From an uncultured Acidobacteriaceae bacterium (GTDB lineage: Bacteria; Acidobacteriota; Terriglobia; Terriglobales; Acidobacteriaceae): DNA of 64,000 nucleotides. Under the pieces are notes generated by a model. The model searched no databases, was not told the origin of the DNA, and saw only the letters and a list, made by a program, of their open reading frames with translations. The DNA is taken from contig CALFMO010000032.1 of assembly GCA_937879855.1 (NCBI GenBank), positions 148,988 through 212,987 on the forward strand. Reading direction: 5' to 3'. Position numbers and translations under genes: made by a program. Below, one piece after another: positions 44,504 to 53,109 of the stretch (position 1 is its first letter; each line of letters begins with the position of its first letter).

Positions 44504-44695
44504 CGCCTCTTCCAATCATTTGTTGCTCGTCTGTTGGACGGCGGGCGAAGTCACGAAAATTGGACCCTTGTCCGCCTCGCTCGACGTCTTCCGACACTCC
44601 GGTATCTCGATAATATTCGTGTTGCGCGACTCTGATTTTTATGCGGAATCTTGGCGTTGAGTTTCCAACCATCAAAATAATCGGTTTTCGGCGTT

Positions 44696-44914
44696 TGAAT
44701 TGCAAGTCTGTGGACAATTGGCGGAACTGATGTCTTATCGGGCCATTTGCCAACCCAGGCCTGTCAAACCCGTAATGTCGCTGATCGAAAATCCAATCGG
44801 TCGGCTCCGCTCTGTCGGGGAATATCAGCCTGGGTGTTCATCTCGTCCCGTTTGGCCCGTCAGAAGCCATTTTCTAAAGCAAAAGCGTGGTGGTAGACCA
44901 TTAGCGATTGGAAA
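44696..44914. pseudogene. Decayed, internally deleted duplicate of the 38.1-39.1 kb locus
   Basis: 44696-44761 aligns to 38114-38179 (the 3' end of the secreted-protein gene; I count about 52 of 66 bases identical), and 44763-44914 aligns to 38932-39091 (that gene's upstream flank). The coding middle (about 750 bases) is missing, and the two ends are joined within a few bases. The 44516-45176 gap otherwise holds no gene. Confidence 0.72.
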
Positions 44915-45176
44915 TGAAGATTGTCGCAACTAGTCGCAAATGGATAGCGACGAAATCTTCCGCCGGCTATTGACCGCTGCGCAGTGGCTGAGCACTTCCG
45001 CTATTTCGCCTTGTCTTCATGGCTGTTCGCGCTTAGTCTGTTTTCTATCACCGTCCCAAGGTCAATCCCAATCGAGGCCTTACCTCGTGGTCTGTGAGCA
45101 TTGCTTCACCCTCCGGGGCGTCTCCGCGAATTCCCGAGTTCGGATTAGCCATCAACCGTCTGTTCGGAGGACGGTC

Positions 45177-45599
45177 ATGAGCTTGAGCGTGTCCGCAATG
45201 CTTTTGATCCTAACGTTGGGAGTTGCCACTGGACAGACAAACTCCGTTCCCGCCGGGAAAGACAAATCTGTGTACGCGGAACTGGCAAAGGCTCCCAAAA
45301 AGGCCGTCGCCCGTCACAATCCATTACAAGACGACCCCGATGCGGTGGCGGCAGGCCGGAAACTCTTTGCTTTGCATTGTGCCGAGTGCCACGGCGAATT
45401 GGCGGAGGGTGGCCGGAAGGCTCCGAGTCTGCTCGCCGAGCAAGTGCAACAGGCCACGCCTGGCACGCTCTTCTGGATACTCACCAATGGAGTCGTCCGC
45501 CATGGTATGCCCGTGTGGTCCAAGTTGCCGGAACCGCAACGTTGGCAAATTGTCAGCTATCTCAAATCACTTACTCCCACTGGAAAGTCTCCACAATGA
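45177..45599 (+). CDS. Secreted class I cytochrome c
   Basis: 140 residues from the ATG at 45177, with GGAGG upstream; the frame is open for 79 codons further but those codons do not look like protein. Signal peptide (LILTLGVATGQ). One haem motif LHCAECHGEL (Cys-x-x-Cys-His near residue 66-70) in a class I fold, with the distal axial Met in GMPVWSKLPEPQRWQIVSYL. Domain architecture is the cytochrome_CBB3 type. It probably carries electrons in the periplasm for a dehydrogenase or oxidase not in the window. It stands alone, next to the accessory stretch. Confidence 0.88.
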   Translation: MSLSVSAMLLILTLGVATGQTNSVPAGKDKSVYAELAKAPKKAVARHNPLQDDPDAVAAGRKLFALHCAECHGELAEGGRKAPSLLAEQVQQATPGTLFWILTNGVVRHGMPVWSKLPEPQRWQIVSYLKSLTPTGKSPQ

Positions 45600-46079
45600 T
45601 CGAGACGAATAATTCTCAAATGGCGGCGGTGATATTTTTGTGGACTTTTCGACCTCACGGTTGTGATATCTGACCTTGACCGTCAAATTTAAGGGTCTGA
45701 TCATGGTCAAGGCGGAGGCGGCATATGCAAAAATCGCAAAACCGACCTTAACTCCTTTGTTGTCAATATTTTGCAGGGTATCTTTGCAGAACCCGCGCCA
45801 GTCAAGGCTTTCAGAGGGTCCGGGGGAGGGGGTACCCCTGAAAACTCCAGATTCTCCCAAAATGAAACTGCTTGAAACCGCCTCGCGGAAGCCGAATCTG
45901 GAAGATTTTTTAAAAAATTCCAAGAGCTTCAGTGGCTCAAAAAATCGCTCAACCGCACCAACAAAATCCAGATTCAACGACCAAAACGAAAAGCACATTC
46001 CACCGCTGACCAAAGGTACCCAACTCAGAACTGAGAACCAGAAACTGAGAACCATTTTTCCGTTTATAATCAAAAGACC
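45600..46079. other. 480-base gene-poor stretch
   Basis: I see no gene that I can support. Two open frames (45676-46101 plus, 45567-46172 minus) have no ribosome-binding site and implausible composition. The sequence is A+T-richer than its neighbours, contains a G-run (GGGGGAGGGGG near 45822-45832) followed by TACCCC, and ends with a TATAAT at 46065-46070 that probably drives the GT2 gene. Confidence 0.6.
46065..46070 (+). promoter_or_regulatory. TATAAT -10 element just before the GT2 start codon
   Basis: A perfect -10 hexamer ends nine bases before the GTG at 46080. Transcription would begin at or within a few bases of the start codon, and no ribosome-binding site is visible, so the message may be leaderless. 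Confidence 0.55.
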
Positions 46080-47057
46080 GTGCCAAAGTATTCCATCGTA
46101 GTCCCGCTCCACAACGAGCAGGAGAACGTCACCGACCTCTACGACCGCCTCAAGGCGGTCATGGAAGCGCACGGCGAAAGCTTTGAAATTGTTCTAGTCG
46201 ACGACGGCTCATCCGATCACACTTTCGCCATGCTGCGTGAAATCGCGGCCGTTGATAGCCGCGTTACCGTCGTCAAGTTGCGCCGCAACTTCGGCCAGAC
46301 CGCAGGTTTGGCAGCCGGTTTCGACCATGCCCGCGGAGAATACATAATCGCCATGGATGGCGATCTGCAGCACGATCCCAATGACATTCCATTGTTTCTG
46401 GAAAAGATTGCGGCGGGGTACGACATCGTCAGCGGCTGGCGCAAAGTTCGTGTCGACAATTTCTGGATGCGCCGCATCCCTTCGCGTATTGCCAACTGGT
46501 TGATGGCCAAGATCAGTGGCGTCGACATCCACGACTTCGGAACCACGTTCAAAGCCTACCGCCGCGACATTCTCGAGCAGGTGCCGCTTTACGGCGAACT
46601 ACACCGCTTCATCCCCGCCCTCGCCTCGTGGCACGGCGCAAGCATCTGCGAAGTCGCGATCCGCAACGTGAACCGCGAGCGCGGGGTTTCGCACTATGGC
46701 ATCACGCGTACCTTCCGCGTCTTCTTCGATCTGCTGACCATCCGATTCCTGCTGCGTTATCTGTCGCGCCCGCTGCACTTCTTCGGCAGCGTGGGAATGA
46801 TGAGCATCTTCGGTGGCAGCGCAATTGTGCTCTGGCTGGGCGCCGAAAAGTTCCTGCGCCACATTCCCGTCATGGCGCAACATGGCCCGCTGATGATGAC
46901 GTCGATGGGCCTGCTGCTCGGTGGCCTGAATCTGCTGGCCATCGGACTACTCGGCGAAATGCAAGTCCGCCATTACCACGAGCCCAGCCGCCGCGCCCCC
47001 TATTCCGTCGATCGCGTCCTCCGCGCCCAAAGCGAAGAACAAAGCGTCTCGGAATAG
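46080..47057 (+). CDS. Family 2 glycosyltransferase (polyprenyl-phosphate sugar transferase type)
   Basis: 325 residues from a GTG. N-terminal GT-A domain: YSIVVPLHNEQENVTDLY, nucleotide-sugar loop VLVDDGSSDHTF, YIIAMDGDLQHDPNDIPLF (DxD-like DGD), and ISGVDIHDFGTTFKAYRRDI. Two C-terminal membrane helices (LHFFGSVGMMSIFGGSAIVL and MMTSMGLLLGGLNLLAIGLL). This is the DPM1/GtrB/ArnC-like layout that transfers a sugar to undecaprenyl phosphate. The sugar is unknown. No other polysaccharide genes are near. About 300 bases downstream hold two repeats before the aminotransferase. Confidence 0.9.
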   Translation: MPKYSIVVPLHNEQENVTDLYDRLKAVMEAHGESFEIVLVDDGSSDHTFAMLREIAAVDSRVTVVKLRRNFGQTAGLAAGFDHARGEYIIAMDGDLQHDPNDIPLFLEKIAAGYDIVSGWRKVRVDNFWMRRIPSRIANWLMAKISGVDIHDFGTTFKAYRRDILEQVPLYGELHRFIPALASWHGASICEVAIRNVNRERGVSHYGITRTFRVFFDLLTIRFLLRYLSRPLHFFGSVGMMSIFGGSAIVLWLGAEKFLRHIPVMAQHGPLMMTSMGLLLGGLNLLAIGLLGEMQVRHYHEPSRRAPYSVDRVLRAQSEEQSVSE

Positions 47058-47071
47058 CTGTTGCCTATGTG

Positions 47072-47262
47072 GGGACAGCCGCCCTTGGCTGTCCTTCGAG
47101 CGCAAGCCCGAACGGCGTGAAAAACTTTTTCGCGCCGAGCCCGCCGCTAAGACCGCCAGTTTTTCTCTGTGTCCTCTGCGACTCCTCAGCGAACTCTGCG
47201 CTTTAAGATCTTGACCGCAGAGTACGCAAAGAAAATCGCTAAGTCCGCCAAGCAAAGGCATC
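47072..47262. repeat. Two dispersed repeats after the GT2 gene
   Basis: 47072-47094 is a copy of the GGGACAGCCGCCC palindromic family. About 47150-47262 is a relative of the CTCTGCG/CGCAGAG/CGCAAAGAA family seen at 12968-13085 and 56234-56290, arranged as a loose inverted repeat around 47210. Confidence 0.65.
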
Positions 47263-47319
47263 GAGATCCGAAGATTTTCCCACCCACGTCGACTTCTAAA
47301 TGCTGATTTCCTTCCGGCG

Positions 47320-47325
47320 TATAAT
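47320..47325 (+). promoter_or_regulatory. TATAAT -10 element of the class I aminotransferase gene
   Basis: Perfect hexamer 33 bases before the ATG at 47358, with AGGAG between, giving a short normal leader. Confidence 0.55.
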
Positions 47326-47357
47326 AAGCAGTTTGCCGCGATCAGGAGTTTCCTGCC

Positions 47358-48551
47358 ATGGAGAGAGCCACTCAACACGAACTGCAGTTAGCCCGCCGGA
47401 TGTCGCGCCTTGGCACGGAAACTGCCTTCGAAGTTCTGAATAAAGCGCGCGCGCTCGAGCGTCAGGGCAAGAGCATCATCCACTTGGAAATCGGCGAACC
47501 GGATTTCGACACGCCCTCCAACGTGATCGAGGCCGGTGTTGACGCCATGCGCAAGGGCTGGACGCATTACGGTCCTTCCGCAGGTCTCCCAGATCTGCGT
47601 CAGGCCATCGCCGAATACGTCAGCCGCTCTCGCGGCGTGAAGGTCTCGAGCGAAGAGGTCGTGGTGGTCCCTGGCGGAAAACCCATTATTTTCTTTACGA
47701 TTCTGTCGTTAATTGATGAGGAAGATGAGGTCATCTATCCCAATCCCGGCTTTCCCATCTACGAGTCGATGATCCACTACGTGGGCGGACGCGCCGTTCC
47801 CATTCAATTGCGCGAAGATCGCGACTTCTCTCTCGACGTCGACGAACTGGCCTCGCTCATCAATGATCGCACCAAGCTGATTATCTTGAACTCGCCGCAG
47901 AATCCTACCGGCGGAGTTCTGGAACGCCGAGACATCGAGCAAATTGCGAAGATCATCGGCGACCGCAACGTGATGATCTTGTCAGACGAGATCTACAGCC
48001 GACTGCTGTTCGACGGAGCACAGCATTTCTCCATCATGTCGGTGCCCGGAATGCAGGAGCGCACCATCCTGCTCGACGGTTTCTCTAAAACCTACGCCAT
48101 GACCGGATGGCGCATGGGCTACGGCGTAATGCGTCCCGATCTGGCAACGCACATCACGCGATTGATGACCAACTCCAATTCCTGTACCGCCAGCTTCACG
48201 CAAGTTGCGGGCATCGAGGCCATACGTGGTGACCAGAGTTCCGTGGACCACATGCGCGACGAATTCCAGCGTCGCCGGGATGTGTTTGTCGCCGGGCTAA
48301 ACAAGATTAAGGGCATCTCCTGCCGCATGCCGAAAGGTGCGTTCTACGTATTTCCTAACATCAAGAAGACGGGCTGGAAATCAAAAGCGCTCGCCGACGC
48401 GCTTCTGGAACAAGCAGGAGTAGCGGCCCTCTCGGGCACTGCCTTCGGGGAATTCGGCGAAGGCTACCTTCGCTTCAGCGTCGCCAATTCGCCGGAAAAT
48501 CTCCAGCAGGCGCTAGAGCGCATCGACCAGTGGATGTACAAGAAAGGCTAA
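47358..48551 (+). CDS. Class I PLP-dependent aminotransferase (AspC/AlaT-like)
   Basis: 397 residues; AGGAG before the ATG. Class I features: HLEIGEPDFDTPSNVIEAG, WTHYGPSAGLPDLRQAI, IILNSPQNPTGGVLE, LSDEIYSRLLFD, and the PLP lysine in LLDGFSKTYAMTGWRMGY (near residue 238). The C-terminal LRFSVANSPENL contributes the substrate arginine. Likely uses 2-oxoglutarate, with aspartate, alanine or aromatic acids as donor; not decidable. It stands alone with its own promoter. The 314 bases after it hold no gene. Confidence 0.93.
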   Translation: MERATQHELQLARRMSRLGTETAFEVLNKARALERQGKSIIHLEIGEPDFDTPSNVIEAGVDAMRKGWTHYGPSAGLPDLRQAIAEYVSRSRGVKVSSEEVVVVPGGKPIIFFTILSLIDEEDEVIYPNPGFPIYESMIHYVGGRAVPIQLREDRDFSLDVDELASLINDRTKLIILNSPQNPTGGVLERRDIEQIAKIIGDRNVMILSDEIYSRLLFDGAQHFSIMSVPGMQERTILLDGFSKTYAMTGWRMGYGVMRPDLATHITRLMTNSNSCTASFTQVAGIEAIRGDQSSVDHMRDEFQRRRDVFVAGLNKIKGISCRMPKGAFYVFPNIKKTGWKSKALADALLEQAGVAALSGTAFGEFGEGYLRFSVANSPENLQQALERIDQWMYKKG

Positions 48552-48865
48552 GGAGGTTCTGGTTCGGTGCGGCCGGCAGCGCCGGATGGGTGCCATTGAT
48601 CGAGGTCAATGCTGCTTTTCCGCGGTGAACCGGGAGAATGGATTGTGAAGAGAGTCTTCACAAATTCACCTTCTCCACAGATTGTGAATGACGAGAATTT
48701 CTTGTGCCAACCTGCGGGAGACTCAATTTCGTCAGGCGCCGAGGGCCGAGTTTCCAGCCACTCCGCCATCTCCTCGCCCATTGCAGGAAGGAATTTACGG
48801 TCACGAATTCGTTCTAATAAATGTCGTTTGATAGGAGCCGGATATTTGTGATAATTCGTTGAACT
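48552..48865. other. 314-base gap with a short perfect inverted repeat
   Basis: No gene seen. TGTGAAGAGAGTCTTCACA at 48644-48662 has perfect 8-base arms around three bases and resembles an operator or small hairpin. A second ATTGTGAAT lies at 48682-48690. Confidence 0.5.
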
Positions 48866-49162
48866 CTAACCGGCATTCGTATCCGGGAACATCGCCTCTA
48901 GGATCTTCTCGGCGGCCTGTTCTTCCTCTTTAGACCCCAGTTGTGTAAGGTCTCTCGCTTCGAAGAGTTCTTTGAGTGCCTTCTTTGGATTCAGCCGCGG
49001 GGCAGCCTGGATTGAGGCCAGACGTTCGAGGATCCCGTCGATGTCGCGAACTTGTGATACCAAACGCTCGCGCGCCTGAACCAATATCTCACGCGCCTTT
49101 CCAAGATGATCGACACTACGAGTGGCGCCGGTCGATCCCGCTGCGCGAACCCGTCTTGACAT
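48866..49162 (-). CDS. Small coiled-coil protein of unknown function
   Basis: 98 residues with GGAGGAG before the ATG. Helical throughout: ILVQARERLVSQVRDIDGILE and LNPKKALKELFEARDLTQLG, then EEEQAAEKILEAMF. Basic N-terminus (MSRRVRAAG). No family recognised. Its start codon overlaps the -35 of the divergent promoter at 49156, so the two units share control space. Confidence 0.65.
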   Translation of the reverse strand: MSRRVRAAGSTGATRSVDHLGKAREILVQARERLVSQVRDIDGILERLASIQAAPRLNPKKALKELFEARDLTQLGSKEEEQAAEKILEAMFPDTNAG

Positions 49163-49183
49163 AACTCCTCCAATTTTTATGAT
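49156..49183 (+). promoter_or_regulatory. Consensus promoter TTGACA-N16-TATGAT
   Basis: -35 at 49156-49161 and -10 at 49178-49183. It points at the broken flavin-type gene starting at 49231. Confidence 0.65.
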
Positions 49184-49230
49184 ACAAGCGTGAAAGAGGG
49201 CTTTTCAATCTTGCTCTTCGGTCGACTGGT

Positions 49231-49743
49231 ATGGACAAACCGAAGCCAAACATCAAACCCAGATCTAGCCGTCCCCAAGCGCCTGGTTACGGCTTTCCCA
49301 AGGGCACAAAGGGCTTGCTGCATTGGTCTTGAGCTGAGCAGCGGCTAAAGAAATCTCACAACTACTGGATGACTACCGTCAAAGCAGACTGCTCCCCTCA
49401 CACCATGGTTGTCTGGGGTCTATGGCAGGACGGACGCTTGCTCTTCAGCCCCGGCGGCAAGTCGCAAAAAGCGCGCAACCTGGAACACAACGCAAACTGC
49501 GTGGTCTGCACTGAACTCGCCCATGAGGCCGGCATCGTTCAAGGCATTGCAGAAGTCGCCGACGTGGTTGCGCGCCGCAAATTCCTGTCGCAGTACGAAC
49601 TCAAATATAAGTTTGACATGTCGTCCATGAAGGATGACATCCTCTCCATGAAGGAGCCAGTGTATGCAGTGCGCCCGCAAGTCGTTTTCGGCCTGTGGGA
49701 GAAGCATTTTCAGAGCAAGTCCACCCGCTGGAGATTTAGCTGA
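49231..49743 (+). pseudogene. Pyridoxamine-5'-phosphate-oxidase-fold protein interrupted by one in-frame TGA
   Basis: One frame runs from the ATG at 49231 (MDKPKPNIKPRS) to 49743, about 170 codons, broken only at codon 34, TGA at 49330-49332. On both sides it reads as a PPOX-family (FMN or F420 binding, general stress type) protein: PGYGFPKGTKGLLHWS before the stop, AEQRLKKSHNYWMTTV and VVWGLWQDGRLLFSPGG after it. Family members usually have Trp at this place (WSWA), so TGG to TGA is the simplest change. An ATG at 49369 could restart a truncated 124-residue protein. Calling it a pseudogene assumes the base is real; a sequencing error or read-through are alternatives. No selenocysteine element was identified. 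Confidence 0.75.
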
Positions 49744-49749
49744 TCGAAT

Positions 49750-49895
49750 GTGGTGCCGGCGCCCTCGCCCGCGAAACTGTCCTTAGTAAAAATGCTTTGG
49801 CTCGAAGCGAACCCTGCTGCGCATCACTCAAGGCTCCCAGGACCCTCACGTTCTGTCCGCTTCCAACGCTTCGCGGGCGAGGGGCCCGCGCCACA
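49750..49895. repeat. Imperfect 26-base inverted repeat in the gap before transketolase
   Basis: GTGGTGCCGGCGCCCTCGCC (from 49750) and its continuation CGCGAA pair with TTCGCGGGCGAGGGGCCCGC (from 49870) and GCCAC, with a few mismatches. The arms enclose 94 bases that hold no gene. Confidence 0.65.
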
Positions 49896-49912
49896 CTTGG
49901 GTCACCCCGCAA

Positions 49913-49953
49913 TGTGATTGCAATCACGGCTTCCGGAATGGCTGCTCGATACC
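49913..49953 (+). promoter_or_regulatory. CRP/FNR-type site TGTGA-TTGCAA-TCACG and promoter of transketolase
   Basis: Nine of ten half-site bases match (49913-49928), and the core TGATTGCAATCA is a perfect palindrome. GATACC at 49948-49953 is the best -10, putting the site centre about 40 bases before transcription start. This is close to the class II activator position. Confidence 0.6.
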
Positions 49954-49999
49954 CTCGCTAGAGCAGTTCTGTGTGTTTCTCCGGTGCGGGAGGGATGTC

Positions 50000-52072
50000 A
50001 TGGCCCTTACGGATTCCATCAGCGGAAAGATCATCCGCGAATATTCCATCGAAGAATTGAAAGACGCTGCCAACCTGATGCGCGGCTACGATCTGGTCGC
50101 ACTGCATGCGGCCGGTTCGGGCCACGCGGGCGGCACGCTCTCCATCATGGACATTACGGCGGCCCTTTATTTGAAGATTGCCAACCACGATCCACGAAAT
50201 CCCAACTGGGCTGGGCGCGACCGCATTGTCTGGTCGACTGGGCACAAGGCTCCCAGCCTGTACTTGGGCCTGGCCTTCGCCGGATTCTGTCCGCTCGATG
50301 ACGTGGTCACGCTGCGCAAGCTGAGTTCACCTTACCAGGGACATCCGCACTGGCTGAAACTGCCGGGCGTAGAAGCCTCCACCGGATCGTTGGGCCAGGG
50401 ATTAAGCATCGCAGTCGGTCTGGCGCTGGCCGCGCGCCTTGATGAAAGGAAGCACAAGATCTTCTGCATCATGGGCGACGGCGAACAGCAGGAAGGTCAA
50501 GTCTGGGAGGCCGCGATGGAGGCCGGACATTACCACCTGGACAATCTGGTCGGAATCATCGACTGCAATCGTCTGCAGATCGATGGCCAGGTCAAGGATG
50601 TCATGTCCATTGAGCCATTGTGCGCCAAATACAGCAGCTTCGGCTGGGACGTGATGCGCATCGATGGCCACGATATGAGACAAGTGGTGGATGCGCTGCA
50701 GCAAGCCAGGGCCATAACCGGAAGACCGCTCATCATTCTCGCCAATACGGTCAAAGGCAAAGGCGTCAGCTTCATGGAGGATCAGGCGGGTTGGCACGGC
50801 AAAGCGCCGAACTATGAAGAGCTGATTAAGGCGTTGGAGGAGTTGGCCCTGATCGATCGCATTCCGGTGCAGCATTTATTGGACAAAGCAAAACATTACC
50901 AGGAAGAAGTGGATCGCAAGCTTGACGCGAAAATGCCGAAGTTCACTCGCGACTACTGGTGGAACGCCGCCGGCGACACGATGAAAGTGAAAATGGAGCC
51001 CACGCGCAAAGGCTTCGGCCAGTCACTGGCGGAAAACGGCGATGACGAGCGCGTGGTCTGTCTGGGGCTCGACATTTCCGGGTCAATTACGATCAGCGAT
51101 TTTTATTCCGGCAAGCCGCAACGCAAGAAACGCTGGATTAGCATGGGCATTGCCGAGCAATCAGCCACTTCGGCTGCCGCCGGGCTGGCCCGGGAAGGCA
51201 AGCTGCCCGTGCTGGGAACCTATGCGACATTTGCCGCAGCACGCAATCTCGATCAGATTCGGACCTCCGTCTGCTATGGCAACTTCAATGTGATGATCGC
51301 GGGAGCGCACGGTGGCGTTTCCGTGGGAGCCGACGGCGCGACCCATCAGGCGCTCGAAGATCTTTTTGCCATGCAAGGTCTGCCCAATATGTCGGTCGTG
51401 GTGCCTTGCGACGTCGTGGAGACGCGCAAGGCGACCAGTTATCTGTTGCTGCAGCACAAAGGCCCGAAGTACATCCGCTTTGCTCGCGAGGCGACACCGG
51501 TGGTGACCGACGCGAAAACGCCATTCGTTTTCGGGCAGGCCAATGTGATTCGCTTGCGGCGAGAGGGACCGGACTTTTTGGAGGCGTTCGAAACCGTACT
51601 GGCACCCGATTATAAAAACGAAAACGAGGATCTCAGCATCGTTGCCTGTGGACCCATGGTTCCCGAGGCGATGCGTGCCGCTTATATCCTCAAGAAAGAG
51701 TTCGGCTATGAGACCCGCATCCTCAATATTCATACGCTGAAGCCGATCGACACGGAGGCAATCGTGCGCGCGGCCCGGGACACCGGCATTGTCGTGACTG
51801 CCGAGGAGCATCAGATTGGCGCTTTGGCCTGGCGGGTCAGCGGCATTCTTACCGAAAGTCCCCAACTCTACGGATTGCCCCTGATCACCGGGGCGATTGG
51901 CGTGAAAGATCGCTTCGGAGACTCGGGTGCTCCCTGGGAATTGATCAAAGAATTCGAGGTCAGCGCCGAGCACATTGCGCACAGAGCTGCCGAGTTGATG
52001 GCGTTCAAGAAGAAGAGGGCGGAAGAGAAGAAGGAAGAGCGCGAGCATCTCTTCTACGCAGGGATGCGGTAG
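50000..52072 (+). CDS. tkt: Transketolase
   Basis: About 690 residues from the ATG at 50000, which has GGGAGGGATG upstream; an upstream GTG at 49973 overlaps that site. Moves two-carbon units between sugar phosphates in the pentose phosphate pathway. N-terminal TPP-binding domain: AAGSGHAGGTLSIMDI, WSTGHKAPSLYLGL, GSLGQGLSIAVG, and TPP motif GDGEQQEG near residue 160 with the Asn in VGIIDCNRLQIDG. Middle domain: LDISGSITISDF, MGIAEQSATSAAAGLA. C-terminal domain: VACGPMVPEAM. The N-terminal and C-terminal halves are one chain. A class II CRP-type site precedes it. Confidence 0.95.
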   Translation: MALTDSISGKIIREYSIEELKDAANLMRGYDLVALHAAGSGHAGGTLSIMDITAALYLKIANHDPRNPNWAGRDRIVWSTGHKAPSLYLGLAFAGFCPLDDVVTLRKLSSPYQGHPHWLKLPGVEASTGSLGQGLSIAVGLALAARLDERKHKIFCIMGDGEQQEGQVWEAAMEAGHYHLDNLVGIIDCNRLQIDGQVKDVMSIEPLCAKYSSFGWDVMRIDGHDMRQVVDALQQARAITGRPLIILANTVKGKGVSFMEDQAGWHGKAPNYEELIKALEELALIDRIPVQHLLDKAKHYQEEVDRKLDAKMPKFTRDYWWNAAGDTMKVKMEPTRKGFGQSLAENGDDERVVCLGLDISGSITISDFYSGKPQRKKRWISMGIAEQSATSAAAGLAREGKLPVLGTYATFAAARNLDQIRTSVCYGNFNVMIAGAHGGVSVGADGATHQALEDLFAMQGLPNMSVVVPCDVVETRKATSYLLLQHKGPKYIRFAREATPVVTDAKTPFVFGQANVIRLRREGPDFLEAFETVLAPDYKNENEDLSIVACGPMVPEAMRAAYILKKEFGYETRILNIHTLKPIDTEAIVRAARDTGIVVTAEEHQIGALAWRVSGILTESPQLYGLPLITGAIGVKDRFGDSGAPWELIKEFEVSAEHIAHRAAELMAFKKKRAEEKKEEREHLFYAGMR

Positions 52073-52119
52073 AACCAGGCAGCGAAGCATCGCGATCGTT
52101 ACTTTCGTGACCGATACTG

Positions 52120-52164
52120 TGTGATTCTGGTCATGCGCCGCTCAGGAATCATCCTACCTATAAT
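52120..52164 (+). promoter_or_regulatory. CRP/FNR-type site TGTGA-TTCTGG-TCATG with TATAAT promoter
   Basis: Half-site at 52120-52135 (eight of ten bases). TATAAT at 52159-52164 is a perfect -10, so the site centre is about 42-44 bases before transcription start, a class II layout. It serves the gene starting at 52278, with a leader of about 107 bases. Confidence 0.55.
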
Positions 52165-52277
52165 TGGTCCGACAGCATGTTGACCTTCTGCGCTCGCCAG
52201 TTGACACTGTGGTTAATCCTGCTAAACAATTAAAGCTTCCTGCAATCATTCGTTCGCTTCCTGAGGAGGAAGAGTGT

Positions 52278-53099
52278 ATGGCCGATGAAGGCGATGGACA
52301 GTACGTACAGGTCGAGCAACAGTCGAACGCCGGCAAGTGGATTTTGATCGTGCTGGCGATTTTGGTTGTGGCGGGGTTCGGATATGCCCAGTATAGTTCG
52401 CACTCGCAGATCCAGGCGCTGACACAAAACTTGAGCGCCAGCCAGGCCCAGGTCAAAGAGTTGCAGAATCGGATGCAAACCGCGGAAGCGCAGGAAGAGA
52501 CGCTGGCGCGCCAAGCCGGCATGACCAAGAAAGAACTTGCGCAACGCTCCGCTGCCATACAGGCAGAACAACGAGCGGCTGAAGCTCGCATCGAACAAGA
52601 ACAAAAAGCGCAGATCAACGCCGTGACCGGAGAACTCACTGGCGTGAAGTCCGATGTCGGTGGCGTGCGAACCGACGTGGCTTCGACCCGCGCCGATCTG
52701 GAAGCTACCAAAGCCAAGCTGCAAAGCACGATTGGCGATCTTGGCATGCAGAGCGGATTAATCGCGCATACGCAGAGCGACCTGGAGGTTCTGAAGCATA
52801 AGGGCGACCGCAATTACTACGAGTTCACGCTGCTGAAAGGCGCCAAGCCGCAGCCGGTCGCGACCGTGAGCCTGCAGCTCAAAAAGGCAGATGCCAAGAA
52901 GGGTAAGTTTACGGTGAATGTCACCGCCGACGACCGCACGATCGAGAAGAAGGACCGCAACGTTGCAGAGCCGATTCAGTTTTACTCGGGGCGCGATCAC
53001 TTACTATTTGAGCTGGTGGTGTGGACGGTGGACAAGAACAAGGCCACGGGATATTTGAGCACGCCGAAAAATGCTCCCGTGCCGGTGACGGCGAACTAA
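52278..53099 (+). CDS. Single-pass membrane protein with long coiled coil
   Basis: 273 residues from the ATG at 52278, with TGAGGAGGAA upstream; an in-frame TTG at 52164 is the -10 region and is rejected. One membrane helix near residues 22-40 (WILIVLAILVVAGFGYAQY), then a long coiled coil (about 45-170: ALTQNLSASQAQVKELQNRM, ELAQRSAAIQAEQRAAEARI). A beta-rich C-terminal domain (about 185-273) includes KPQPVATVSLQLKKADAKKG. Topology suggests an envelope-spanning or periplasmic spacer. No family recognised. It is followed 10 bases later by the DUF421 gene. Confidence 0.8.
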   Translation: MADEGDGQYVQVEQQSNAGKWILIVLAILVVAGFGYAQYSSHSQIQALTQNLSASQAQVKELQNRMQTAEAQEETLARQAGMTKKELAQRSAAIQAEQRAAEARIEQEQKAQINAVTGELTGVKSDVGGVRTDVASTRADLEATKAKLQSTIGDLGMQSGLIAHTQSDLEVLKHKGDRNYYEFTLLKGAKPQPVATVSLQLKKADAKKGKFTVNVTADDRTIEKKDRNVAEPIQFYSGRDHLLFELVVWTVDKNKATGYLSTPKNAPVPVTAN

Positions 53100-53109
53100 A
53101 TACTCAATC

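Noticed and set aside
44940..45176. 79-codon N-terminal extension of the cytochrome c
   Set aside because: A signal peptide and ribosome-binding site (GGAGG) define the ATG at 45177; the extension lies over the decayed duplicate edge and lacks protein-like composition.
45567..46172. Open frames on both strands in the 45.6-46.1 kb gap
   Set aside because: No ribosome-binding sites, no motifs, improbable residue composition and overlap with the glycosyltransferase start.
49330..49332. Selenocysteine codon
   Set aside because: The family position is Trp rather than Cys or Sec, and I see no convincing selenocysteine-insertion hairpin just downstream.
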